Made by a program: the position numbers and the translations under genes. From Bacillota bacterium (GTDB taxonomy: Bacteria > Bacillota > Clostridia > Lachnospirales > Lachnospiraceae), in NCBI GenBank assembly GCA_023398375.1, contig JAEWSH010000124.1, positions 1 through 64,000 of the forward strand: a stretch of 64,000 nt of DNA. Direction: 5' to 3'. The notes below the pieces were generated by a model. The model was not told the origin of the DNA and did no database searches. It saw nothing but the letters and a program-made list of their open reading frames with translations. How positions within the stretch are numbered: position 1 is the first letter of the stretch; each line of letters opens with the position of its first letter. Below, piece after piece: positions 1 through 7,899 of this stretch.

Positions 1-131
1 GTGTTTGGAGCCTTCCTAAAACCATCGAGTGGTAGGAGGTGAGAACCAATCCACAGTATCTCCAAAAAGTATAGCATACAGACCTTGGAGAGGGTCTATA
101 AATACTACTACTATATAATACGAGGAGGTAA
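1..131 (+). promoter_or_regulatory. Structured 5' leader of nnrD, possible RNA switch (unassigned)
   Basis: This gene-free stretch can fold. Bases 4-10 (TTTGGAG) pair with 60-66 (CTCCAAA), closing a domain that holds a hairpin of 12-17 with 34-39, plus ACCA 21-24 with TGGT 30-33. Bases 59-65 (TCTCCAA) can instead pair with 85-91 (TTGGAGA). Two exclusive pairings of one strand is a pattern seen in RNA switches. It matches no riboswitch class I recognise, and the window edge may cut it. A ribosome binding site (AGGAGG, 123-128) serves the ATG at 138. Function is inferred. Confidence 0.35.
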
Positions 132-137
132 TTGAAA

Positions 138-1670
138 ATGGAATATATCGTTACCGCATCTGAGATGAAAAAATATGACAGGAATACGAGCTCTTATTTT
201 GGTGTTTCCCCACTTGTCTTAATGGAAAGAGCAGCGCTGGCAGTTGTGGAGGAAATAGAACTTAGATATAAAGATAAGAAACGAATATTAATCGTCACAG
301 GATGTGGTAATAATGGAGGGGATGGATTTGCAATCGGAAGAATTCTCTGTCAAAGGGGGTATTTAGTTACGATTGTTTTTCCAGGAGATTTGGAACGATG
401 TAGTGAAGAGGCAAAAACACAACTTGAAATTTATAGAAAATATGGTCAGAAAATCACGGACAATATACCGGAATGCGAATATGATATTATTATAGATGCT
501 GTTTTTGGAACTGGGTTGAATCGGGAGGTAGAAGGAATCTACCGGCAGGCGATTTCAAATATCAATCAAAGAGAAGGAATCAAAATAGCAGTAGACATTC
601 CATCCGGATTACATGCTGATAATGGGCGTATATTAGGTGTATGTGTAAAAGCAGATATAACAGTTACATTTGCATTTAAGAAAAGGGGAATGATTTTATA
701 TCCGGGAGCCGAATATTGTGGAAAAATCATATGTAAAGATATTGGGATCACAAGAGCAAGTTTTCTTGATGAGGAACCACTCATGTATTCTTATCAGGCT
801 GATGATATAAAGCGTTTACCTAAGAGAAATAAAGCTGGCAATAAGGGGAGCTTTGGAAAGATACTTTTATTAGCTGGAAGCGTGAATATGAGTGGGGCTT
901 GTGTATTGTCGGGCTTGAGTGCCTATCGAAGCGGAACCGGCCTGGTAAGAATAGTAACACCTTGGGAGAATCGGGAAATTATACAAAAGATGCTTCCAGA
1001 AGCTGTCTTAGACATTTACGAAAAAAATGATGCAATGATAAGTCAAAAGATAAAAGAAGGAATCCAATGGGCTGACTGTATTGTCATTGGACCTGGAATT
1101 GGAAAGAGTGAGATGGCACATCAATTAGTGCAGGCGGTATTAGGACAGACGCAGACACCTCTTATTATAGATGCAGATGCATTGAATCTAATTGCAGAAG
1201 ATGAGAAATTACAAGAAAAAGTTCGTGAAAATACAAAACAGGGAGCAAGCATTATCATGACTCCGCATATGGGAGAATTTTCACGGCTCATAAAAATTCC
1301 AATTGAGGAATTACAAAAAGAATTTGTAGAAAATGTCTTACGATACAGACAAATGTATGGTGTTACGTTAGTATGTAAAGATGCAAGAACAATCTGCTGT
1401 GGGAAACATGGAAAAGACGGAACGATCCGATTGTATATAAATCAAAGTGGTAATGATGGTATGGCCACGGCCGGTTCAGGAGACGTACTGGCAGGGATTA
1501 TTGCAAGCATGGCAGCACAGCATCTTCAGGATTTTGAGGCAGCCTGTCTTGGAGTCTATATACATGGAATGGCTGGAGACCTTGCCAGTCAGGCAGCGAA
1601 CCGATATTCCATGATGGCAAATGATATGATTGAACAACTAAAATACATTTTAAGCGATGAAAAGGTGTGA
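138..1670 (+). CDS. nnrD: Bifunctional NAD(P)H-hydrate epimerase / ADP-dependent NAD(P)H-hydrate dehydratase
   Basis: Repairs hydrated NADH and NADPH: the N-terminal YjeF_N domain epimerises the R and S hydrates, and the C-terminal ribokinase-like domain dehydrates the S form using ADP. The N-terminal half carries the GCGNNGGDGFAIGR segment. The C-terminal half shows GSFGKILLLAGS, a GPGIGKS loop, DADALN, TPHMGEF and the GSGDVLAG nucleotide-site motif. At 510 residues it has the usual length of the fused enzyme. I chose the ATG at 138 because AGGAGG lies 9 bases upstream; a TTG at 132 is too close to it. The next gene is alr, a common neighbour in Firmicutes. The stop codon lies inside the first stem of a multi-hairpin intergenic element. 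Confidence 0.95.
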   Translation: MEYIVTASEMKKYDRNTSSYFGVSPLVLMERAALAVVEEIELRYKDKKRILIVTGCGNNGGDGFAIGRILCQRGYLVTIVFPGDLERCSEEAKTQLEIYRKYGQKITDNIPECEYDIIIDAVFGTGLNREVEGIYRQAISNINQREGIKIAVDIPSGLHADNGRILGVCVKADITVTFAFKKRGMILYPGAEYCGKIICKDIGITRASFLDEEPLMYSYQADDIKRLPKRNKAGNKGSFGKILLLAGSVNMSGACVLSGLSAYRSGTGLVRIVTPWENREIIQKMLPEAVLDIYEKNDAMISQKIKEGIQWADCIVIGPGIGKSEMAHQLVQAVLGQTQTPLIIDADALNLIAEDEKLQEKVRENTKQGASIIMTPHMGEFSRLIKIPIEELQKEFVENVLRYRQMYGVTLVCKDARTICCGKHGKDGTIRLYINQSGNDGMATAGSGDVLAGIIASMAAQHLQDFEAACLGVYIHGMAGDLASQAANRYSMMANDMIEQLKYILSDEKV

Positions 1671-1784
1671 AAAAAATTTCTAAAGAAGCGCAAGAACTGC
1701 TTCTAAAAAAACTATGTTTCACACGGAGGTTGAATAAATGACATTCAACCCTTGATTTGCAAGCGGCTAAAGATCGCAGATAGG
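1665..1784 (+). repeat. Multi-hairpin intergenic element, copy 1 (nnrD-alr)
   Basis: A stem of GTGTGAAA (1665-1672, containing the nnrD stop) with TTTCACAC (1717-1724) encloses AGAAGC/GCTTCT (1684-1689/1699-1704). Then comes a perfect 8-bp hairpin (1728-1735/1743-1750), an imperfect GCGGCT/ATCGC hairpin, and the ribosome binding site AGATAGGAG just before alr. Architecture and end motifs match the elements before leuD and the first ilvN-type gene. Confidence 0.6.
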
Positions 1785-1792
1785 AGATAAAA

Positions 1793-2971
1793 ATGAAACA
1801 TTATGACAGAGTGTGGGCGACAGTAAGTATGGATGCAATTAGGGATAATTGTGATCAGATGAAAGCCAACATGAATGACCGCACTAAGATGATTTGCGTA
1901 ATCAAAACAGATGGCTATGGACATGGAGCTGTTCCAATTGCAAGGGAAATGGAGTCGGTAGATTATATTTTTGGATTTGCTACTGCGACCATAGAAGAGG
2001 CATTGATTCTTAGAAAAGCGGGAATAGAAAAACCAATATTGATACTAGGATATACCTTTCCGTATTGTTATGAAGATCTGATTCTGGGAGAAATCAGACC
2101 AACAGTATTCCGAAGGGATATGGCAAAAAAATTATCTGATACAGCGGTCCGCCTCAATCAGAAATGTAAAATTCATATCAAAGTAGATACCGGAATGAGT
2201 AGAATCGGTATCAGGCCGGATGATACAGGCCTTGCTTTCGTTAAAGAGCTGCTTTCTTATCCGAATATCGAAGTAGAAGGAATTTTCACACATTTTGCCA
2301 GAGCTGATGAATCTGATAAAACAGTGGTAAAAGAACAGATAGAACTATTTAAAAATTTTACAAAAAGAATTGAGGAAGAACTTCATTATATTGTACCTGT
2401 AAAACATTCCTCTAATAGTGCGGGAATCATTGAATTAAAAGATGCCAATATGGATGTAGTACGTGCGGGAGTTACCATATATGGTATGTGGCCATCCAAT
2501 GAAGTCGTAAAGACAATCGTTCCATTACAGCCAGCATTAAGTCTGAAGAGTCATATCGTATTTGTCAAAGAATTGGAAGCGGGCAGGGCGATCAGTTACG
2601 GTGGTACATTTGTTACGACAAAGTTGACAAAAGTCGCAACGATTCCTGTTGGGTATGGAGATGGATATCCAAGAGGTCTATCAAATAAAGGATATGTATT
2701 GATTCGCGGTGAAAAGGCGCCTATACTTGGACGCGTGTGTATGGATCAATTTATGGTAGATGTTACAGATATTCCTAATGTAACGGAAGGAGACGAGGTA
2801 ACGCTGATCGGAAAAGATGGAATGCAGACAGTTACGATAGAAGAACTAGGAGACATTTCAGGACGATTTAATTATGAACTTGCTTGTAACCTTGGAAAAA
2901 GAATTCCCAGGGTATATACAAAGAATGGAAAAGTAGTTCATACGAAGGACTATTTCGAAGATTTTGAATAA
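1793..2971 (+). CDS. alr: Alanine racemase
   Basis: PLP enzyme interconverting L- and D-alanine; D-alanine is needed for peptidoglycan. The PLP lysine is Lys38 in the segment IKTDGYGHG. The second catalytic base is Tyr269 in SYGGTF, followed by the GYGDGYPRGLSN and GRVCMDQFMVDVT motifs of the C-terminal beta domain. The 392-residue length is typical. Translation starts 8 bases after an AGATAGGAG site that ends a multi-hairpin element, so expression may be set by that leader. It sits between nnrD and mazF, the order also seen around Bacillus alr-ndoA but without an antitoxin gene. Confidence 0.97.
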   Translation: MKHYDRVWATVSMDAIRDNCDQMKANMNDRTKMICVIKTDGYGHGAVPIAREMESVDYIFGFATATIEEALILRKAGIEKPILILGYTFPYCYEDLILGEIRPTVFRRDMAKKLSDTAVRLNQKCKIHIKVDTGMSRIGIRPDDTGLAFVKELLSYPNIEVEGIFTHFARADESDKTVVKEQIELFKNFTKRIEEELHYIVPVKHSSNSAGIIELKDANMDVVRAGVTIYGMWPSNEVVKTIVPLQPALSLKSHIVFVKELEAGRAISYGGTFVTTKLTKVATIPVGYGDGYPRGLSNKGYVLIRGEKAPILGRVCMDQFMVDVTDIPNVTEGDEVTLIGKDGMQTVTIEELGDISGRFNYELACNLGKRIPRVYTKNGKVVHTKDYFEDFE

Positions 2972-3070
2972 GGACTTTTGTATACAACCGAATAAACTGG
3001 CAATAATTTATTTATCAGAACATTACATTTATTAAATAAAGGCACAGATAGGAGCAAGGTTGTATCAAAT

Positions 3071-3415
3071 ATGAAACGCGGAGATGTATATTATGCAGAT
3101 TTAAGACCAGTGATTGGGTCGGAACAGGGCGGTGTAAGACCGGTATTGATTGTACAGAATGACATTGGAAATAAACATAGTCCAACAGTTATATGTGCGG
3201 CGATCACTTCAAAAATGAATAAAGCGAAATTACCCACACATATAGAACTGGATGCAGATAAGTATGATATGGATAAAGATTCTGTTATTTTATTGGAACA
3301 GTTACGAACGATAGATAAAAAGAGATTAAAAGATAAAGTATGTCATCTTGATGCGGACATTATGGATAAAGTAAATGAGGCTTTATTAATTAGTCTTGAA
3401 TTACATAAGTCATGA
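3071..3415 (+). CDS. ndoA: MazF/EndoA-family mRNA endoribonuclease toxin, no visible antitoxin
   Basis: PemK/MazF-type toxin of 114 residues that cleaves single-stranded RNA at short motifs. The N-terminal MKRGDVYYADL start, GGVRPVLIVQND and AAITS segments are typical; Arg23 and Thr46 correspond to the catalytic pair of Bacillus EndoA. In Bacillus the antitoxin gene lies directly upstream. Here the 99-base gap after alr holds no such reading frame, so the antitoxin is elsewhere, lost, or not needed. The gap carries TTTGTATACAACC near 2981 and a nearly inverted GGTTGTATCAAA just before the start, which might form an operator or hide the start region. The family call is firm; activity as a toxin is inferred. 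Confidence 0.9.
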   Translation: MKRGDVYYADLRPVIGSEQGGVRPVLIVQNDIGNKHSPTVICAAITSKMNKAKLPTHIELDADKYDMDKDSVILLEQLRTIDKKRLKDKVCHLDADIMDKVNEALLISLELHKS

Positions 3416-3444
3416 GTAAAACGAACAGTTGTATTCTACATTCC

Positions 3445-3473
3445 TTGACGTTTATTTATCAAAATGATATATT
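3445..3473 (+). promoter_or_regulatory. Sigma-A-type promoter for the CNNM/CorC gene
   Basis: TTGACG (3445-3450), a 17-base spacer and TATATT (3468-3473) lie about 55 bases upstream of the chosen start at 3529. Found by consensus reading only. Confidence 0.6.
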
Positions 3474-3528
3474 CTAATGAAAGCAATGAGCAAGTGCTTT
3501 AAAACGGATTTTGAAAGGAAGATGGAAA

Positions 3529-4905
3529 ATGGAAGACAGTGGACCTACTGCCAGTATCGTGTTATTTATTGCATTGGTTCTCATTGATATACTATTTTAT
3601 GGATTCGGAGCTGCGATTCAATTCATAAATCGAAATGAAGTAGAAAAAAGGGCGGCTGAGGAATCAGATATAAAGTCAGTCAGACTCTGTAAAATTATGG
3701 ATAATCCAACTTGTTTTATCAATACGGTACAATTGGTTGCCACGATTATTCACATTGCCATAGGTGGATATTTTTTAAAAATATGGATAACATATATACA
3801 GCATTTTATGGAGAGGGCCGTAAAAAATGTTCCGGTTCTTAATGTTCTAAGTGTAGAGACAATAAGAATTCTTTCATTATTTGTTTCAGCTGCAGTTCTC
3901 ATATATATATTACTGACCTTTGCAGTATTCATACCTAAAAAAATAGCTTCAAAGTACCCAGAACAATGGGCATATTTATTTATCAATCCGATTTCATACA
4001 TAACTAAATTTTTACTGCCTGCAACAGGTTTTGTGACCATTACAAGTAATGCTTTATTAAAGATATTCGGTATTTGGACGGAATCTGATACATCTGATGT
4101 AACAGAAGCGGAAATTATTTCAATGGTGAATGAAGGTCATGAACAGGGTGTGCTCCTTGCCAGCGAAGCAGAAATGATCGCAAATATTTTTGAATTCGGT
4201 GACAAAGAAGCGAGGGACATCATGACTCATCGTATTAATATTGAAGCAATTGACAGCAGTATGTCATTTAAAGATGCCATTCATTTTATGCTGCAGGAGC
4301 AGAATAGCAGATACCCGGTATATGAAGAAAACATAGATCATATTATTGGCATTATCAATCTAAAGGATGCTCTGCGCATCCACGCATCAGAGGAAGCACT
4401 CAATTGTCCGGTAAAGGATGTGAACGGCCTGATCCGGGAAGCACAGTTCATACCGGAAACAAGAAATATTGATGCATTATTTAAGACAATGCAATCTTTG
4501 AAGATTCAGATGGTTATTGTTGTGGATGAATATGGCCAGACTGCCGGACTTGTTGCCATGGAAGATATTCTGGAAGAAATTGTAGGTAATATTATGGACG
4601 AGTATGATGAAGATGAAGCCTATATCGAAGATAAAGGTAATAATGAGTATGTTATCGAAGGTATGACTCCATTGGAAGAATTGGAAGAACGTTTTGAAAT
4701 CAGTTTTGAAGAGGAAGAATTTGATACATTAAATGGATTCTTAATTTCTAAAATGGACAAAATACCGGATGAAGATGAAGAATTTAATATTGATGTCGGA
4801 AACTATAATTTTAAAGTCTTATCGGTTGAAAATAAAATGATACATACAGTATTGGTAACGAAAATTCCTGAACTGAATATGCAAGAAAGAGAAGAAACAT
4901 CGTAA
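3529..4905 (+). CDS. CNNM/CorC (HlyC-type) membrane protein with CBS domains
   Basis: Family of membrane proteins linked to magnesium or cobalt efflux, often annotated as hemolysin. The N-terminal DUF21 region has about four hydrophobic segments (to about residue 180). Next come two CBS domains (about 200-340, with RDIMTHRINIEAI and QMVIVVDEYGQTAGLVAMED) and a C-terminal CorC_HlyC domain, which often binds a regulatory ligand. Length is 458 residues from the ATG at 3529, preceded by GAAAGGAAG; an in-frame TTG at 3511 is possible but overlaps that site. A promoter lies just upstream, so this gene is probably transcribed separately from mazF. Substrate cannot be told from sequence. Confidence 0.88.
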   Translation: MEDSGPTASIVLFIALVLIDILFYGFGAAIQFINRNEVEKRAAEESDIKSVRLCKIMDNPTCFINTVQLVATIIHIAIGGYFLKIWITYIQHFMERAVKNVPVLNVLSVETIRILSLFVSAAVLIYILLTFAVFIPKKIASKYPEQWAYLFINPISYITKFLLPATGFVTITSNALLKIFGIWTESDTSDVTEAEIISMVNEGHEQGVLLASEAEMIANIFEFGDKEARDIMTHRINIEAIDSSMSFKDAIHFMLQEQNSRYPVYEENIDHIIGIINLKDALRIHASEEALNCPVKDVNGLIREAQFIPETRNIDALFKTMQSLKIQMVIVVDEYGQTAGLVAMEDILEEIVGNIMDEYDEDEAYIEDKGNNEYVIEGMTPLEELEERFEISFEEEEFDTLNGFLISKMDKIPDEDEEFNIDVGNYNFKVLSVENKMIHTVLVTKIPELNMQEREETS

Positions 4906-4909
4906 TGTA

Positions 4910-4938
4910 TTGAAGCTATATTTATTACATGATAAAAT
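4910..4938 (+). promoter_or_regulatory. Putative promoter for yebC
   Basis: TTGAAG (4910-4915), a 17-base spacer and TAAAAT (4933-4938) lie 38 bases before the start codon at 4977. Confidence 0.5.
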
Positions 4939-4976
4939 TAGGAAAAGTTATTTAAGGAAAAGGAGAAATATTTACT

Positions 4977-5705
4977 ATGTCAGGACATTCAAAATTTGCA
5001 AACATCAAACATAAAAAGGAAAGAAATGATGCTGCAAAAGGAAAAATATTTACTATTATTGGAAGGGAAATAGCAGTTGCAGTAAAAGAAGGCGGTTCAG
5101 ATCCGCTTAATAATTTTAAACTGGCAACAGTTATTGCAAAAGCAAAAGCCAATAACATGCCTAATGATACAATAGAAAGAGGAATTAAAAAAGCAGCGGG
5201 CGATGCCGGAAACGTAACTTATGAGTATGTAACTTATGAAGGATATGGGCCAAATGGAATTGCAATCATTGTAGATGCATTGACAGATAATAAAAACCGA
5301 ACAGCTGCCAATGTAAGAAGCGCTTTTACAAAGGGAAACGGAAGCATCGGAACACCGGGATGTGTATCTTTTATGTTCGATAAAAAGGGGCAGATCATTG
5401 TAGACAAAGAAGAGTGTGATATGGAATCAGATGATCTTATGATGTTAGCCCTGGATGCAGGTGCAGAAGATTTCGCAGAAGAAGAAGACAGCTTCGAGAT
5501 CCTTACAGATCCAGATTTATTTGAAGAAGTCAATAAAAAATTATCTGAAGTAAACATAACCATGGTATCGGCGGAAGTAACAATGATTCCTCAAAATTAT
5601 GTTGAATTAACAGATGAAAAGGCCATTGCTTCCCTACAAAAAACCTTAGACCTATTAGAAGAAGACGATGACGTACAAGCCGTGTATCACAACTGGGACG
5701 AGTAA
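4977..5705 (+). CDS. yebC: YebC/PmpR (TACO1) family protein
   Basis: Cytoplasmic protein of the TACO1 fold; members act as DNA-binding regulators, and newer work links some to ribosomes stalled on proline stretches. The start MSGHSKFANIKHKKERNDAAKGKIFT is the family signature, and the segments YEGYGPNGIAIIVD and NRTAANVRSAFTKGNGS follow. The 242-residue length is normal. It has its own promoter-like site and is followed directly by an A/T-rich hairpin that resembles a terminator, so it is probably a single-gene unit. The exact role here is not visible. Confidence 0.95.
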   Translation: MSGHSKFANIKHKKERNDAAKGKIFTIIGREIAVAVKEGGSDPLNNFKLATVIAKAKANNMPNDTIERGIKKAAGDAGNVTYEYVTYEGYGPNGIAIIVDALTDNKNRTAANVRSAFTKGNGSIGTPGCVSFMFDKKGQIIVDKEECDMESDDLMMLALDAGAEDFAEEEDSFEILTDPDLFEEVNKKLSEVNITMVSAEVTMIPQNYVELTDEKAIASLQKTLDLLEEDDDVQAVYHNWDE

Positions 5706-5734
5706 AAAAATATAGCTTGCTAATATTTTTTTAC
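5702..5734 (+). terminator. A/T-rich hairpin after yebC
   Basis: Perfect 12-base arms (GTAAAAAAATAT with ATATTTTTTTAC) begin at the yebC stop codon; the T-run lies in the 3' arm. A second hairpin, ATTGCAAGC/GCTTGCAAT, lies at 5742-5762. The stem has few GC pairs, so termination strength is uncertain. Confidence 0.5.
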
Positions 5735-5826
5735 GAGGACAGATTGCAAGCAAAGCTTGCAATAGGGACGTTGTAATATACAAGCTTTACCTGCATTAGA
5801 CAAATAAAAGATTAAGGAGACCGCTA

Positions 5827-6591
5827 ATGGATTCCATAAAAGAAAAATTACCACAATTATTGTTAGAGAATATGCAATTAATTAAGGAATTTCGCGCAAA
5901 TACATATAAGGATGCGTTTCAGAATCTGCTTGATTCTTATAAACCTTTATTTCAGCATATCGAAGAGTTGTATATAGCATCAGAGGATAGAAAGAAATTT
6001 ATAGCTGATATTGCAGAAGACTTTGTTTCAAAAGCAAAGATTCATCACGAAGGCTCTATCGGTAAATTTAATAAAGATACTGCAATCTTGGATTACAATA
6101 TGATGATGTCCAGTTTTGTGATACCTTGTATTCTAGAATTTAGGGGAGAAAGTTCAGAGGCTCTGGCAGATGGTTTGCTAGACACTTGGAATGGTACTTT
6201 TGTAAAGTATAGATTACAAAAAGGAAATTTTGCAGATATTGATGGATCATTTAAACGTAAATTGTGTTTTATTACGACAGCAGTATGCGACAGTCTGGGA
6301 AGAACGGATGATTGCTATGAATTATCAACACTTCGTGCTTTTCGTGATGAATATATGCTGTATCACATGAGCGGCAAAGAACTGGTTAAGGAGTATTATG
6401 ATATGGCGCCTGATATTGTGATGCGAATTAATCAACACAAGACAGCAGATATGATTTATCAAAATATTTATAAGCAGTATATTCAGCCTTGTATTTCACT
6501 CATTGAACAAAATGAATATGACAAATGTGAGAAGTTATATATTGAAATGGTTGATACTTTAAGGAATCAGTACGTAGGGGTGACATCATGA
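5827..6591 (+). CDS. CFI-box protein of unknown function
   Basis: A 254-residue soluble protein without signal peptide or membrane segment. Residues 146-180 carry a cysteine-containing box, CFITTAVC (147-154), followed by Cys163 and an ELSTLRAFRDEYML stretch; this resembles the domain named CFI-box-CTERM in Firmicutes, whose function is not known to me. The N-terminal 140 residues are helical and charged. The stop codon overlaps the start of metY by four bases (ATGA), so the two are translationally coupled, which suggests related dosage or function. The cysteines could bind metal or be redox active; that is inference. Confidence 0.7.
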   Translation: MDSIKEKLPQLLLENMQLIKEFRANTYKDAFQNLLDSYKPLFQHIEELYIASEDRKKFIADIAEDFVSKAKIHHEGSIGKFNKDTAILDYNMMMSSFVIPCILEFRGESSEALADGLLDTWNGTFVKYRLQKGNFADIDGSFKRKLCFITTAVCDSLGRTDDCYELSTLRAFRDEYMLYHMSGKELVKEYYDMAPDIVMRINQHKTADMIYQNIYKQYIQPCISLIEQNEYDKCEKLYIEMVDTLRNQYVGVTS

Positions 6592-7886
6592 GCAATAAGC
6601 AGAATCAGAAATATAGTATAGAAACAAAATGCATTCAGTCGGGCTGGAAACCTAAAAATGGAGAACCACGTGTATTACCAATTTATCAATCAACGACATT
6701 TAAATATGATTCATCTGAACAGATGGGAAGATTGTTCGATCTGGAAGAAGAAGGGTATTTCTATACAAGATTACAAAATCCTACGAATGACTATGTAGCT
6801 GCTAAAATTTGTGAACTGGAGGGCGGTGCAGGCGCAATGCTTACATCTTCCGGACAAGCGGCAAATTATTTTGCTGTATTTAACATATGCGAGGCAGGGG
6901 ATCATGTGATTATGTCCTCCAGTGTATATGGTGGGACATTTAACCTGTTAACGGTTACAATGAAGAAAATGGGAATTGAATGTTCAATCGTTGATCCGGA
7001 TGCTGCTATTGAAGAATTGAACGCAAATTTTAAGGACAATACAAAATGTGTGATAGCGGAAACAATTGCCAATCCTGCTTTGGTTGTTCTGGATATTGAA
7101 AAATTCGCTGAGGCTGCACATTCACATGGGGTACCGTTAATTGTAGATAATACATTTGCAACACCAATTAACTGCAGACCTTTTGAATTTGGAGCAGATA
7201 TCGTGACACACTCCACTACGAAGTATATGGATGGACATGCCATGAGTCTTGGCGGAGCAATTATCGATTCCGGTAATTTTGACTGGATGGCACATGCCGA
7301 TAAGTTTCCGGGACTTTGTACTCCGGATAAATCCTATCACGGAATCGTTTATGCAAAATCCTTTGGAAATATGGCATATATTCAAAAAGCAACGGCGCAA
7401 TTAATGAGAGATCTCGGTTCTATGCAGTCACCGCAGAATGCATTCTTATTAAATGTAGGACTTGAAACATTACATTTAAGGGTGCCGAGACATTGTGAAA
7501 ACGCACAAAAAGTAGCAGAGTATCTGGAACAGCATGAGAAAGTAGCATGGGTAAATTATCCGGGATTAAAAAGCAGCAGATATTATGAACTTGCGGAAAA
7601 ATATATGCCAAATGGTACATGTGGTGTTATTTCATTTGGATTGAAGGGTGGAAGAGCAGTATCGGGTGCATTTATGGATAAATTGGAATTAGCAGCTATT
7701 GTAACGCATGTTGCGGATGCCAGAACCTGTGTTTTACATCCTGCGAGCCATACACACCGCCAAATGTCAGATGAACAATTAATTGAGGCAGGTGTAGCAC
7801 CTGACTTGATCAGATTATCTGTAGGTATTGAAAGCAGCAAGGATATTATTGCCGACTTGGAGCAGGCGTTGGATACCATTCAATAG
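6588..7886 (+). CDS. metY: O-acetylhomoserine aminocarboxypropyltransferase (homocysteine synthase)
   Basis: PLP enzyme of the Cys/Met metabolism family that makes homocysteine (or methionine) from O-acetylhomoserine and sulfide (or methanethiol). Length is 432 residues, typical for MetY and longer than MetB or MetC. Segments YTRLQNPTND, MLTSSGQAAN, VDNTFATP and HSTTKYMDGH are present; the lysine in the last is the PLP Schiff base. The C-terminal part has THVADARTCVLHPASHTHRQ. It overlaps the CFI-box gene by four bases and has an AGGGGTG site. I saw no S-box or T-box riboswitch before the two-gene unit. The product would feed metH, 40 kb downstream. Confidence 0.95.
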   Translation: MSNKQNQKYSIETKCIQSGWKPKNGEPRVLPIYQSTTFKYDSSEQMGRLFDLEEEGYFYTRLQNPTNDYVAAKICELEGGAGAMLTSSGQAANYFAVFNICEAGDHVIMSSSVYGGTFNLLTVTMKKMGIECSIVDPDAAIEELNANFKDNTKCVIAETIANPALVVLDIEKFAEAAHSHGVPLIVDNTFATPINCRPFEFGADIVTHSTTKYMDGHAMSLGGAIIDSGNFDWMAHADKFPGLCTPDKSYHGIVYAKSFGNMAYIQKATAQLMRDLGSMQSPQNAFLLNVGLETLHLRVPRHCENAQKVAEYLEQHEKVAWVNYPGLKSSRYYELAEKYMPNGTCGVISFGLKGGRAVSGAFMDKLELAAIVTHVADARTCVLHPASHTHRQMSDEQLIEAGVAPDLIRLSVGIESSKDIIADLEQALDTIQ

Positions 7887-7899
7887 AAAAGGGTATTAT

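Noticed and set aside
1..42. Open frame from base 1 to TGA as the end of an upstream gene
   Set aside because: Only 13 codons, not recognisable; the same bases form paired arms. Cannot be excluded, but not supported.
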